A stretch of 64,000 nucleotides of DNA, taken from the NCBI GenBank assembly GCA_947184155.2, contig CAMXCT020001651.1, positions 1-64,000 on the forward strand, read 5' to 3'. Both the position numbers and the translations under genes were made by a program. Numbering within the stretch: position 1 is the first letter of the stretch; every line of letters begins with the position of its first letter. Shown one piece after another: positions 25,401-35,769 of the stretch. The DNA comes from Cladocopium goreaui. Its lineage: Eukaryota > Sar > Dinophyceae > Suessiales > Symbiodiniaceae. The notes under the pieces were generated by a model, which saw nothing but the letters and a program-made list of their open reading frames with translations, searched no databases and was not told where the DNA came from.

Positions 25401-28400
25401 CCCCATTTTAGGAAACCCCCATATTATTTATTTACATATATATATATATACATACAATTACATACATACATACTGTATACCCCAGATTTCTGTGGACTGT
25501 GACGTGCTTACTAAAGGAGATGCACAGAGGGAATCGCCATGATCCAGGCCTGGATTCCAGCTACGGAGCCATTTGGATGGAACTTGGTCATCTTGAATAA
25601 CTAGTGATCTGCTTGGTGGTTGAGTCCTACCCCTCTGAAAAACATGAGTTCGTCAGTTGAGAGTATTATTCCCAATATATGGAAAGTCATAAAATTCCAT
25701 GGTTCCAAACCACCAACCAGATAATTAGTGACAATTAGTGCCACGTATTAGTACCAAACGTTGAATTAGTAGCAATAGAGTTTTTTTCAAGGCATCTTGG
25801 GGTTCTAACGCTTGGATTTGCTTGTTTGGAATTCCCAGTCGTAGCGGATTTCTCATTGTCAAAATGATGTCAAATGCCAAAAATCCTCAACAACATCGCA
25901 AATCCAGGCTACCCTCTGGTAATTTAACATAGCTATTGAAAATCACCATTTTTAATGGGAAAATCCACTATAAATTGTCATTTTCAATAGCTATGTTAAA
26001 TTACCAGAGGCTAATTATTCAACCATCATATCCTCATCATATCTCCACGATATCCCCATAGTATCATTATAAAATGCGTGCGCAATGAAGCCCCCTGGTG
26101 TATCCACTCAGCTCCAATTCGCTTCCTGCATGGCTCCCTTCACAGCACGCTTGGTGACCTGGAGTTGCATCGGGTATGGGGGACTTCCCCATTGGATGAT
26201 CTTTTCTATCCCCAATATATCATGACGGTCATGTTTTGTAATAGGTTCAGAATCTATCCCCAAGAAAAATATTCCTCGTGTCTATCCCCAATATATATAT
26301 ATATATATGTTTTTTCTAATATTTATATATGAACAAATCATCAACCAACAAATGATCTTTTCTATCCCCAACAATATTCAATCCCTCTGTTGGTATAATC
26401 CCCGAACAAATCATCAACCAACAGAGGTTTAGCGGCCACTGCTCAAGTCACCATAGGTGAAATACCGTGAAAACTGACGTTTTCCATAACGATTGGATCA
26501 TGGATGGTACCCCCCATGACAAAACGGAAACCTCGTCATTTTTGTAATGGGATAGAAGGGGGATATAACTAATTATATGTAGTGTATATACCTGACATAA
26601 ACAAAAAGATGATTGAATTTGTCTGAAGATGGAGAATCTTCCCGCCAACACATGAAAAAATTGGATCAAAAGATTGAACATGATCTGTGAAGCGTCGGTG
26701 TTACTGAACTGCCGACAGCTTGGAGAAGTCCTACTGAAAAATGCATGAAATCAAACCAAAAAAGGTGATTCTTTCCGATCTGCGTGTGTCTAAAACATGT
26801 TTTCCTAGTCAAAATGACCAATAGCTTGGATGCTTTTGGGTCCCCACTCTAAGAAACCTCCATTGCACTATGAGCAGTGTTCAAAACCGGCATTCGATGG
26901 CACAGTGTGCGGTTTAGAACAAGATTCCCATGAATGATGAGCTTCCCTAATAGCAGTATAACAAGAAAAAACCACCATCATCTCTCAATTACACCATATT
27001 ATATTCCCATATGTTTGACGGTTAAAAGCCTCTAGATATTCCTTGAATCCCCCGTCAGCAACTGGGTTATCCCATTGACAACTGGGGTTTTCACTACAAA
27101 CCAGCCCGTTGAGGGTGTTCGCGCCTGGCACACCAAATTAAAATTCTCAAGCTCCTCCTCATCGGAATCGCTTTGACCTGCAGAGTCTGGAAAGCGGTCA
27201 CAAGACATTGGAGCACTGATGGTGAAAATAGATCAAGGGCGATAGATCAAGCAATAGAACAATATAGATCAACCAAAGAATGGAAACTTCAATCAGCAAA
27301 AAGTACTGATCGATCAGCGTTGGTGGCTGATGTCTCGCAAGTTCAGCATCTTTCTGCCTACGGGAGATGCATAGGTGGAGGATGTGCAGTTGTTGCCTGA
27401 TACATCACCCATCGTTGGTTGATATCGTCTGTCATTGGTTTGAACATGGGCTACTCTCAATTCCAAGAGAGATCCTCATCGTTCCCACTATGAATGGCAA
27501 TAAAATCATGGTGAAACCCCATTTTTGGACAAACCGATATCACATTGTTGCTCATACCAAATCCCATAAAATGCATCAATAAAATGTGTGGTTTAACAAA
27601 CCCGTGTTTGATGAATAGTTGGATGGTCAATGGGTTTTAGACCTTCACTTACGTATGTATATTATATATATATATGTGTTTTTCTTTAATATGTATATAC
27701 CATTTTGGACATTCACTTACGTATGTATTATATATATATACCATCAAGTTGCTTTCCCCCTTTATTGCTGGTCTGTGAAAAAATCCCCAGCTTTTAAGGT
27801 TCGTTACTGGGGATTCCCATCGTTGATGATACCCTCCGGTGTCATCAAACGTGGGGAAATCCCGGGACATTTATAGCTGGGAAAATCATCTCCACATGTG
27901 GGATGTTCTGCCATGCTTGATTACCGGATGGTACCCTTTGGTAATAGGAAATTCATAGGAAAACCATAGGAAAATGGGCATTTCATGGGATTTATAGCTG
28001 ATTTAACATAGCTATTGAAAATTGCCCATAGAAATAGTTGAGATTTACCGATTAAAAATGGTGGATCTTTCCATAGTTTTTTGTTAACGTTTACCGGATG
28101 GTCATCCCCAATTTTTTTGCTGTAGTCCAAACCCAATCATCAACCGACGGGATTTCTGACTCTTCATCTCGGGCCATGGTCAAAATTGGGCACCAGCCTG
28201 GGAGCTTAAAATTGATCTTTTTTACCATCCGGTAAACGTTTACAGAACTATGGAAAGATCCACCATTTTTAATAGGTAAATCAACTATTTCAATAGCTAT
28301 GTTAAATTACCAGAGGGTAGTGTCAAAATTCACTGGTGAAAAATAATATGTCAGCCCATGGATCCATGTCCAATCCTTCTCACCCATGAAAAAATCCCCC

Positions 28401-31400
28401 TTCCATCTGAGCCATGGTCATGATCCATGGTCATTATGGGGTTTTTTGTCCAATCATGTTGGTAAATTCCATCTAACCATGCACTACCCAATAATAGTGC
28501 AAAAAATAAGTGGATATGGGTCCTTATTCACTGGTGAATCAAAATTAATTGGTTCAGAATCTTGACTACCAATAATTGCCGATCATTACAGAGTGGTGCC
28601 CCACTAATTCTAAGTTGGTCTGCAAACCACAGAAACTAGCTCGATATATCTACCATAAATCCAAGCATTATTGGAGCTATGTTCAGTAACTTAGCCATTC
28701 CGCACTGGGGCACCACCTTGTACCAATCATTTACCAACAGCTTGGAGCAACTGGAACAGCCCCGAGAAATTTCACCCAACCTATCAACCACCAAAGGGTG
28801 TGTGTGTATATATATATATCGGTATATAATCCCCATTAACAAATCATCATGATGCTTGATATATAATGATATATCTCCTCATTATGGCCCATGACATCCC
28901 ACATCCCCATTCTATTTCTATATTCTATGATGTTTGATATATCCTATTGATTATCCCATATTTCGATGGTTGATATCTCCCATTATATATAATATAACTA
29001 TATTCCCAGGATATTCCCATGTCCCATATCTTTGCTTAACCAACCGCACCTGCCAGGCTCACCACGTCGTCTTCATCGTAGTCGTCGTACTTCTCCACCA
29101 GCTCCGGGAACTCATCCTGCCGTCGTCGGATGGACGAAGTTCTTAAACAGTTCACCATGGCAAAATCTGGTGCTTTTACCCTCTGGTTATGACATTCACA
29201 GTTTGCCATGGTATAGATTTCCCATAGAAATAGATGGTTTACCTGGGTTTACCTAATAGCATGGTGGTTTTCCATGGCAAACCGTTAAATAACCAGATGG
29301 TATGTGCTTTCAAGTATCAAGGAACGGAGAGTTCAGCATGAAAAATCCAGGTGCCCGCAAAAATGCTGGTTTAACCCTGGTTTAATGGGGTTGAACATGG
29401 CATATTCATACTGAAATGGGGATATATGTGTACTGTATATGTAATTAAATATGTTGCATTGACGAATTGGGCTGGTTCCCCCCAAAAAAATAATATCATA
29501 CTTAAATGGAAAGACCCCAATGCTCAACAGCCGAGGTGAACAAAAAACACAAGGGTTGACATTACCATTATGGCATTGTGGTAATGATAAGGATTAAACT
29601 GGTTGTCATAATATGGGAATAGGACTTGTCTGTATGACTATATTGTAAGAGAAGAGCATAAGAATTGCATAAACATGTTGATATAATCCTGATACTGATA
29701 ATACATATTGTAATGATATGGTTGTGGGTTATACTAACTAACTATATAGCCACATGATATGATGTCATATACGTAGTGGGGGTGATAGTACAATAAAGAT
29801 CTATGTTTATGGACAATGGATTATACTTGCTAACCGCTATAGTAATTTTGTTGGAAGAAGCTACATCATGGTTATGAATAATGTAGATCAGATCTGTTTA
29901 TGGCACATAAACTGAGATCTTCACACATCTGATAGACAAGTTCCAGGATGCAACGGTCAACAGCAAATTGAAGTTCTGAAACACTGTGGAGAAAACATGA
30001 GAAAACACACGTAGATACTGCAGGTCAAAATCAAAAAGTTGGAGCTTCACCGTCTTTGATTTCAAGACATTAAAAAAGGCTAATTCATTCATGGTGTTTA
30101 CTCTCAAGACTTCGTTTTTTTATAGGGTAATTTATATGGTTTTTTTGATAGGCTACATAATCCAATCAGTTCATCCAAAAGAATCCAATGTGGTGCAGTC
30201 TTAGACGACGAGAAGTCGTTCGCCACGAATCTGGGTGATGTGTTGAATAACATACTGTTGAAGAATCCAAAATCATATTGGAAGATATTGGAAGAAGATT
30301 GGAATATTGAAATATTGGAAGATTTTTGAAGATTTGAAGATTCTTCGACGCCCAGGAAGTGGACAGTTAAACATCGGGCAACAGTTGTGGCCCCTCTGCA
30401 ACAATCGGTCAGAAAACGTGCCTGTCACTTTTTCTTTGGATCGTTGGATTCCAAACGACCTACTGGTTGCAACCTAGTTGCACAAATACTAATTGGTGGT
30501 TTTATCATCCCAACTATTGGGGAAAATTTCAAAAATGTATAAAAATGTTACAAATCACCAACCAGAATCTGTCTAAATCTTTGGTGCTTTGCAGAGCTCC
30601 AAGTCCATCGCTTTGTCCTCGTTGCTATCCCCAGTCGTCTATTTCAAAGATCCTATCGTGAAATGTTTACCCGGCCTGGTAAACGTTTACATAACTATGG
30701 AAAATCACCATTGTTCCTGGGAAAATTCACGAAAGAAATGGTGATGTTCCATAGTTATGTAAACGTTTACCAGAGGGTATTGTGTGTTTACCCATTTTGA
30801 CCAATTCTTTTTAAGTTTGAATCCCATCTTTGGATGGTTGAATCCCAAAAATTGGTCAAATCACCATTTCATATCCTATGTCCCATATCAATATCCCATG
30901 TCCCATGCGTTTTTTTAATGAACTCCCACCTGAAATCAACCTCCCAATCCAACCCAATCCACCAATCCAAAAAAGTCACCCGCGCCACGGGCGCCACGCC
31001 GTCCTCATCAAAGAAGAGATCCTCTGCCGCATTCCGCGCATCGTCCTTCAGCGCTCCCTGGATAAGATCATCCACCACCACACGTGCGCAGAACTCCTCC
31101 AGATTCACCACCTGCACCGGGTTCTGATAACGGTCGAGCTATCAATGATGTTCTTTGGGAATCTACAATGCTATCAATGATGCATATATAATGTATGTAT
31201 GTATGTATGTATGTATGTATGTATGTATGTATGTATGTATGTATGTATGTATGTATGTATGTATGTATGTATGTATGTATGTATGTATGTATGTATGTAT
31301 GTATGTATATATAATGTATGTATGTATGTATGTATGTATGTATGTATGTATGTATGTATGTATGTATGTATGTATGTATGTATGTATGTATGTATGTATG

Positions 31401-31901
31401 TATGTATGTATGTATGTATGTATGTATGTATGTATGTATGTATGTATGTATGTATGTTGTATGTATGTATGTATGTATGTATGTATGTATGTATGTATGT
31501 ATGTATGTATGTATGTATGTATGTATGTATGTATGTATGTATGTATGTATGTATGTATGTATGTATGTATGTATGTATGTATGTAGTATGTATGTATGTA
31601 TGTATGTATGTATGTATGTATGTATGTATGTATGTATGTATGTATGTATGTATGTATGTATGTATGTATGTATGTATGTATGTATGTATGTGATGTATGT
31701 GATGTATGTGATGTGATGTGATGTGATGTGATGTGATGTGATGTGATGTGATGTAATGTATGTATGTATGTATATGTATATATATATATACATACATATA
31801 TACATCAATACATATTATACATATTGTAGCATCATGATCATGATTATTATTATTATGATAATGATGATTATAATGATGATGGTGATGATGATGATGATGA
31901 C

Positions 31902-31939
<38 letters not shown>

Positions 31940-32631
31940 TGATGATGATGATGATGAAGATGATGATGATGATGATGATGATGGTGATGGTGAACATCTA
32001 CAGGAAATCATGCAGCTTACCCTTCAAACATGGCTGGAAGATCACCCCTTGCCACGTTGATTACGGGAGGTTACATCTAAGTTCCTGCTCCTACGCATCA
32101 ACAATGGGGAGTTGAGGTAAGATTTGAGAATTGGGATGGAAAACCTAAGCCTAAGATGATCAAAATGGATTGTTGACCCAAAAATAGGTTGACAACGACC
32201 GCCAACTAATGGCCATCTAATTAAAGGGGACAAACAATGAGAACTATTTCTGATTACTCTGGAATTGGGGATACCCCCAGCAGCCAAGACTTGCCCACAA
32301 GTACCGAGAAACTGACCGCAGTTTCTTTAGCAAGGACCTAGAAATCGAGATCGTCTACTGCTGATCTGAACATCGCAACATCTGCTGCTTGCATCGCTTC
32401 TACAGGCAAGTAATTTGCACATATTCACCAGTTATCATTCATATGGCAAATTCCCAAATGTTCACGATTAAACCCCTATCCATCATGAAATGAACATCCC
32501 ATAGCCACCTTGGAAGTCTTCGCGGTATCCCTCTTTCGTCCGAGCACAGGTCGCTTGGCTGTGCCCGAGGGTTTTGGGCTGCTGGGAGCTTTGCTCTTGG
32601 AAAGGTACTCCATGTCGAACATCATGACCTT
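19349..32631 (-). CDS. Multi-exon gene of unknown function (seven phase-matched exons)
   Basis: Exons on the minus strand, in order: 32631-32509, 31111-30980, 29116-29050, 27177-27125, 24665-24537, 24077-24006, 19438-19349. Phases fit throughout (0, 0, 1, 0, 0, 0), giving 566 nt of continuous frame. Acceptors are all AG; donors are GT except one GC (27124). The product starts basic and Ser/Pro/Lys-rich, then has an amphipathic helix (EFCARVVVDDLIQGALKDDA), a strongly acidic stretch (VEKYDDYDEDDV, DSDEEELENF), a mixed segment (TQDDFHGIDFGKAVEVRSGS), and a basic Ser-rich segment. I do not recognise the family; the composition suggests a largely disordered regulatory or scaffold protein. The gene probably continues both ways. 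The last intron holds the 864-bp tandem array. Confidence 0.6.
19439..20230. other. Intronic stretch
   Basis: No exon, element or repeat resolved before the tandem array begins. Confidence 0.35.
20231..23330. repeat. 864-bp tandem repeat, about 3.7 units
   Basis: Units start at the motif ACTGGAGTGACTGG (or GTCACTGG): 20231 (863 bp), 21094 (864 bp), 21958 (757 bp, internal loss of about 107 bp) and 22715 (partial, diverging after about 23275). Copies differ by only scattered bases, so the array is young. Each unit holds a plus-strand protein-like frame (DGTIQVPTDGNMWNFGGPQN and onward) and the block GCAAGATGGCCTACGTTCCG. No terminal repeats of a transposon were seen. Confidence 0.92.
23715..23819. 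mobile_element. IR-C inverted-repeat element
   Basis: Left arm AAAATGGGGGTACCCCAAATCATCC; right arm GGGAATCCCCCATGACTTAAG. The internal GGTATTGAAACCTATGG is shared with the 25321 copy. An inner palindrome CAGTCGTCATGG/CCATGACGACTG is private to this copy. Confidence 0.75.
24006..24077 (-). CDS. Unknown gene, exon (acidic)
   Basis: Acceptor CCACAG|GATGCC and donor GATGAG|GTGCGC. It encodes 24 codons in phase 0-0: DASRDASTADSTDGF then CEVVDLSDE. The intron to the previous exon (24078-24536) is only 459 bp. Confidence 0.65.
24340..24427. mobile_element. IR-A fragment fused to the next copy
   Basis: Right arm TGCTTCCATAGCTATGTTAAAT runs directly into the left end of the 24428 element, so the second element apparently inserted into, or shares its TA with, the first. 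Confidence 0.5.
24428..24535. mobile_element. IR-A element whose end forms a 5' splice site
   Basis: Ends TACCCTCTGGCAAACTAACA and GTAAACGTTTACCAGAGGGTA. On the minus strand the coding exon 24665-24537 reads up to CTG and is followed by GTACCC, in which T onward is the element. The element thus begins at base 2 of the intron. Confidence 0.88.
24537..24665 (-). CDS. Unknown gene, exon
   Basis: Acceptor GGACAG|AACTCT; 43 codons in phase 0-0, NSIDPKPPLSRTQDDFHGID followed by FGKAVEVRSGSIVGRIADHF and CHL; donor CTG|GTACCC formed with the IR-A end. An earlier in-frame GT donor (ATC|GTGGGA) exists and would shorten the exon. Confidence 0.65.
24748..24818. repeat. Dispersed repeat, copy 1 of 2
   Basis: TTTGGGATGATTTCCCTT...CCATGATTCCAGTGAGGTCGCAGTGAGGTCGTTATAATTTACCC also occurs at 61217-61292. 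Confidence 0.75.
24830..24947. mobile_element. IR-A element, CCCGGCCTGG subtype
   Basis: Left end TACCCGGCCTGGTAAACGTTTACATAGCTATG; right end TCTTAGTTTACCAGAGGGTA. The same left-end variant occurs at 30668. Confidence 0.85.
25101..25221. mobile_element. IR-A element
   Basis: Ends TACCGTCTGGTTATTTAACATAGCC and GGCTATGTTAAATAACCAGAGGGTA. Confidence 0.88.
25321..25421. mobile_element. IR-C element, near-consensus
   Basis: Left arm GGTGTCCTAAAATGGGGATACCC pairs with GGGCATCCCCATTTTAGGAAACCCC. About 100 bp, flanked by AT microsatellite. Confidence 0.85.
25610..25720. mobile_element. IR-B element
   Basis: Right end CCAAACCACCAACCAG; left end damaged (CTGCTTGGTGGTTGAG). The internal CTACCCCTCTGAAAAACATGAGTTCGTCAGTTG is family-typical. 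Confidence 0.75.
25910..26013. mobile_element. IR-A element
   Basis: TACCCTCTGGTAATTTAACATAGCTATTG to CAATAGCTATGTTAAATTACCAGAGGCTA; core nearly identical to the 12443 copy. Confidence 0.9.
26074..26175. CDS. GC-rich island, possible exon
   Basis: Between two phase-matched exons of the unknown gene. The minus strand offers CTCCAG|GTC with VTKRAVKGAMQ in phase 0. The plus strand is open too, with a GTATGG donor. Not resolved. Confidence 0.25.
26180..27124. other. Intronic stretch
   Basis: AT-rich. CTATCCCCAATATATC-like phrases and CAAATCATCAACCAACA recur twice (26333 and 26405). No element or exon is defined. Confidence 0.35.
27125..27177 (-). CDS. Unknown gene, exon (acidic)
   Basis: Acceptor CTGCAG|GT enters in phase 1; codons read QSDSDEEELENFNLVCQ; the donor is GC (CAG|GCGCGA). 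Joining to the 29050 exon makes a clean codon GGT (G plus GT). Confidence 0.6.
27930..28108. mobile_element. IR-A composite or rearranged element
   Basis: TACCGGATGGTACCCTTTGGTAATAGG at the left, GATTTAACATAGCTATTGAAAATTGCCC in the middle and AACGTTTACCGGATGGTCA at the right suggest one element inserted in or recombined with another. Confidence 0.6.
28223..28319. mobile_element. IR-A element
   Basis: TACCATCCGGTAAACGTTTACAGAACTATGG to CAATAGCTATGTTAAATTACCAGAGGGTA. The two arms come from different subtypes. Confidence 0.82.
28320..29049. other. Intronic stretch
   Basis: AT-rich with a short TA microsatellite at 28805-28830; no other feature seen. Confidence 0.35.
29050..29116 (-). CDS. Unknown gene, exon (acidic)
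   Basis: Acceptor GGCAG|GATGAG; reads DEFPELVEKYDDYDEDDVVS then LA plus one base; donor GCAG|GTGCGG. Phase 0 in, phase 1 out, matching the 27125 exon. An internal GTGAGC donor is an alternative. Confidence 0.6.
29177..29302. mobile_element. IR-A element
   Basis: TACCCTCTGGTTATGACATTCACAGTTTGCCATGG to CCATGGCAAACCGTTAAATAACCAGATGGTA. Carries the GTTTGCCATGG arm subtype. Confidence 0.87.
29330..30450. other. Intronic stretch
   Basis: AT-rich; no element or supported exon. A GGAAGATATTGGAAGA purine repeat lies at 30275-30345. Confidence 0.35.
30491..30565. mobile_element. IR-B element, internally short
   Basis: ATTGGTGGTTTTATCATCCCAACT to ACAAATCACCAACCAG; smaller than other copies. Confidence 0.55.
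30668..30779. mobile_element. IR-A element, CCCGGCCTGG subtype
   Basis: TACCCGGCCTGGTAAACGTTTACATAACTATGG to CCATAGTTATGTAAACGTTTACCAGAGGGTA. Confidence 0.9.
30980..31111 (-). CDS. Unknown gene, exon with amphipathic helix
   Basis: Acceptor GTGCAG|GTGGTG, donor CGG|GTGACT, 44 codons in phase 0-0. It begins VVNLEEFCARVVVDDLIQGA and goes on acidic (DLFFDEDG). The spacing ARVVVDDLIQGA fits the hydrophobic periodicity of PKA-anchoring helices; this is only a pattern match. An alternative acceptor is ATAG at 31139. Confidence 0.65.
31190..31760. repeat. (ATGT)n microsatellite passing into (GATGT)n
   Basis: About 500 bp of nearly pure ATGT with four phase slips (near 31310, 31457, 31585), then GATGT/GTGAT repeats at 31690-31755. 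It lies just outside the acceptor of the 30980 exon. Confidence 0.97.
31836..31993. repeat. (GAT/GAC)n trinucleotide repeat
   Basis: GATGAT, GACGAT and GATGGT repeats. Confidence 0.95.
32509..32631 (-). CDS. Unknown gene, exon (basic)
   Basis: Acceptor TTCTGCAG|AAG, donor CCAAG|GTGGCT, 41 codons in phase 0-0: KVMMFDMEYLSKSKAPSSPK and then Lys/Arg-rich. The other open frame would put the next exon into a stop. Confidence 0.6.
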
Positions 32632-32763
32632 CTGCAGCCAAAAGTCATGAAATATCATTTATAGCAACACCCAAAAGGGTAAAGTAAAATCCGATTCTAA
32701 AATAGTGATACCAGTGATACTCGTTGAATTTGTCTTTCTATCTTTTCCGCGGGGTTGTTATAC

Positions 32764-32876
32764 AGGAGGTTTAATAAAATGGGGTGGTACCCCAAATCAT
32801 CCAAAAGTATACCATTTTCGTATTGAAACAACTGTGGTGACTTGGGGATCCCCCATGATTCGTTAAGAAACCCCCG
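32764..32876. mobile_element. IR-C element
   Basis: GGAGGTTTAATAAAATGGGGTGGTACCCC to GGGGATCCCCCATGATTCGTTAAGAAACCCCC; internal CGTATTGAAAC as in sister copies. Confidence 0.75.
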
Positions 32877-33199
32877 TATATCAATGTCTCAGTCTGGTGA
32901 TCTCGCCCAAAGATAGACTTGGTCTGCCCTGCTACTGTACATCAAATGGCTGTGTCCAAGAATGGGGCTATGCCAAGCTATTACCGGATGGTATGGGAAA
33001 ATGATGATCAACCATCATCTTGTTTCATCATGATTTTCCGTCTTGGACCCCGGGTCCCCCATCCCGGCCACATGAACCACCAATCTCTTCAATCTTGGTA
33101 AAACTCTGGAAACTCCAATGGGGCCAGAGTATCTGCAAAACAACTTTCCTCAGCAATACTTAGGAATATCAAAGAAACCACATGGCCAATCTTAGATAC

Positions 33200-33266
33200 C
33201 CTGCTTTTTCTGCTTGGCGGTTTTCTCTAGCCCACTGGCACCAGGTGACTCTGAAGTGCCGATGGT
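33200..33266 (-). CDS. Candidate exon upstream of unknown gene
   Basis: Minus-strand frame TIGTSESPGASGLEKTAKQK ends at a GTATCT donor, but in phase 1, which does not fit the 32631 exon. Either an exon is missed between them or the boundary is wrong. Confidence 0.3.
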
Positions 33267-33466
33267 CTTGTGAAGGAGAGCGTGCGAAGGTGGTAACTAC
33301 TAACAGCTGCGGAAGTGCGAATGAATGAGTGCAACTGTGAATGGCAAAGTGTTTTCAGAAAAATTGGGGACATGATGGTTACTGCTATCATTCTTGATTC
33401 CTGGTACCCTTATTCTTGTGGCATCAAAATTCATCAAAGCCTGTATCTTTGTGGTACTCACCGTAG

Positions 33467-33571
33467 CTGGTTGGTTGTTTCAACCCATCCCAAAAATATC
33501 AGTCAATGTGTATCACAGTCGTAACTAGGGCGAAAGATTTTTTTTGTAAAATGTGTGAAACCACCAACCAG
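33467..33571. mobile_element. IR-B element
   Basis: CTGGTTGGTTGTTTCAACCC to GAAACCACCAACCAG; interior degraded. Confidence 0.75.
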
Positions 33572-33939
33572 ATCATTGGCAATGTATCCATGATATCCCC
33601 ATTATCTACTCATTTTAGATGGTTAATTAAATATCATGAAGTCATGAAGCCACCATTTTCATTATGAGTCGTTTATATATTCCATGATCCTAGTATAACC
33701 ATATGAAAACTTTCCGAGTGATATTCCCATTATACCTCCACAACCATTTATCCCATTGGTAATATACCCATTGTGCCCCCATGACTCTAGTGCTAAATCA
33801 TGATGAATCCTTTTATATTTCATCATCAAATGATACTCCCATTCTAATATAACACCATGATAAATCACAATTTTTAATGGGTAAATCACCATTTTTAATT
33901 GGTAAATCACTTCACATCCCATGTTGCCAAACATCAAAC

Positions 33940-34110
33940 TGGTTCCCTGAGCTTGGCAGCTGGAGGCTGTGCGCACCCGTCTGCTTTGGGGCTGCATCAC
34001 ACTCAAAACGGCCACTAAGAGCGCAGCAGTTCACACCCACCTGGCGTCGCTCAGCCCGGATGGGATGGGCCGGGACGAGGAGCTTGGCAGACTGGGGAAG
34101 TGCTTGGTGT
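33940..34110 (-). CDS. GC-rich island, possible exon
   Basis: The minus frame beginning LLVPAHPIRAERRQVGVNCC is open, with CAGG and GT boundaries unresolved. The plus strand is open as well. Confidence 0.2.
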
Positions 34111-34198
34111 TTACCCATAGAAATGGAGCTTTTACCACGAAGAAATGTGGATTTCACCCGCAGCTTTGCAAAAGAACCCAGATTTTTTCTTGTAGTGG

Positions 34199-34315
34199 TA
34201 CCCTCTGGTCAACTAACCTAGCTATGGCAAATGACCCCTTATATAACTGGGTAAATCATCACAAATCATCTATATCTTTCTATGGGCGCTTCCTATGCAA
34301 TTTTTTTTTGTTTCC
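34199..34315. mobile_element. IR-A element, right end lost
   Basis: TACCCTCTGGTCAACTAACCTAGCTATGG with the internal ATCATCTATATCTTTCTATGGG; the right terminus is not found. Confidence 0.65.
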
Positions 34316-34344
34316 TGGCTAAATCATCCTAAATCACCCTCAAA

Positions 34345-34525
34345 GATGTAGCTGTCGGAAGACCCTCGAGTTGAATGGAGGGATCCTATTGGGATCAAAT
34401 CCAACGGACACCTGCCACCAACCCCCGTGCCGTGCTGTGCCGCCCGGACAGCCCAGAAGTTCACTTCCTCCTTGGGCGCGGAGTGGCTGCTGATGGGCGC
34501 TGCGCAATACCTGGGCGATACCAAA
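34345..34525 (-). CDS. GC-rich island, possible exon
   Basis: The minus frame APISSHSAPKEEVNFWAVRA and onward is open over about 60 codons; the plus strand is open too. It lies next to an IR-A copy, as several islands do. Not identified. Confidence 0.25.
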
Positions 34526-34529
34526 GGGA

Positions 34530-35120
34530 GAAAGGGAGGTGTTGACCCTTGGTTTTTGTTAAGGGGATTTCTTTAGACTTTTATAGCGCTTCTATAGTTA
34601 TCTTACCTTTAGGTTTGTTTTTAGAATTTATGGTCATCTATAGTTAGACTTTTGTGGTTTTAAATCAATTTTTAACCGGGGGACCCAGATTGTGCTTTGT
34701 TTTAGGGATGTCAAATAAGACTGAAAAGCCAACTTGGATTGGAAAATGGTTGAGTAGATTCGATTCCACCAATAGAGTGGTCTGGATGATTGGGGATATC
34801 GTTACAAATTGGGATGGAAAGAAAAAACGAAATGTATATATACAACAGGAATTCATCGACATGTTGTCCACCACGGGTTTCAGATTAAGGCTGCGGCCCT
34901 AAATCTGAGGGTGGTATGAGAAGAGTGCGATAGCAAGAAATTGCAAAAAACAAAATGTGTTGCCCCAAAATGCTCTAAGTCAAAAAAACAACATTCAAAA
35001 AAAAAACTCATTGTCTGTGAATCCCACAAGTGTGAAAAACATTGCAAATAGCAGCACCGAATGCTAAAGGGTAGGTCTTGGCAGGAAAAGGTCGTGCCAT
35101 CTATATGTAGTTTTAAATCT
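34530..35120. other. Non-coding stretch
   Basis: AT-rich, A-runs at 34975-35010; nothing recognised. It may include the 5' region of the unknown minus-strand gene. Confidence 0.3.
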
Positions 35121-35149
35121 GAATATGTATGTATATATATATACATGTA

Positions 35150-35191
35150 TGTACGTATGTATGTATGTATGTACGTACGTATCTATCTATC

Positions 35192-35222
<31 letters not shown>
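35150..35222. repeat. ATGT/ATCT microsatellite
   Basis: GTATGTATGTACGT passing to ATCTATCT. Confidence 0.9.
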
Positions 35223-35362
35223 GGTTGGCAGGTCATCTGGTTGGCAGGTCATCTGCGCACACAAATCAGGGTCATCTGCGCACACGGAACCGGTTCATCT
35301 GCGCACGCATATCAGGTTCATCTGCGCACACGTTTCCGGTTCATCTGCGCACACATTTCCGC
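35223..35362. repeat. About 23-25 bp tandem repeat (TTCATCTGCGCACAC)
   Basis: Six imperfect units around GTTCATCTGCGCACACG. Confidence 0.85.
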
Positions 35363-35364
35363 AA

Positions 35365-35760
35365 GCAACAATGGTCTCCATTCTACTTCTTTATTTAAAC
35401 TTCCCCCCCCCTGCGTTCCACCCAACCATGGTCTCCATTCGGCTTCTTTATTTAAACTCCCCCCCCCTGTGTTCCACCAAACCATGGACTCCATTCTACT
35501 TCGCTATTTAAACTTTCCCCCCCTGCGTTCCACCAAACCATGGTCTCCACTCTACTTCTTTATTTCAACGTTCCTCCCCCTGCGTTCCACTAAACCATTG
35601 TCTCCATTCTACTTCTTTATTTAAACTTTACCCCCCCCTGCGTTCCACCAAACCATTGTCTCCATTCTACTTCTTTATTGAAACTTCCCCCCCTGCGTTC
35701 CACTAAACCATGGTCTCCATTCTACTTCTTTATTTAAACTTCCCCCCCTGCGTAGCAACC
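35365..35760. repeat. About 57-bp tandem repeat, seven units
   Basis: CTGCGTTCCACCAAACCATG followed by GTCTCCATTCTACTTCTTTA, ATTTAAACTT and a C-run. Unit lengths vary through the C-run, so reading frames change between units. Confidence 0.92.
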
Positions 35761-35769
35761 GGTCTCCAC

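Noticed and set aside
31068-31808. ORFs of 130-246 codons rich in MYVC or HTYI
   Set aside because: Translation of an (ATGT)n microsatellite; no coding evidence.
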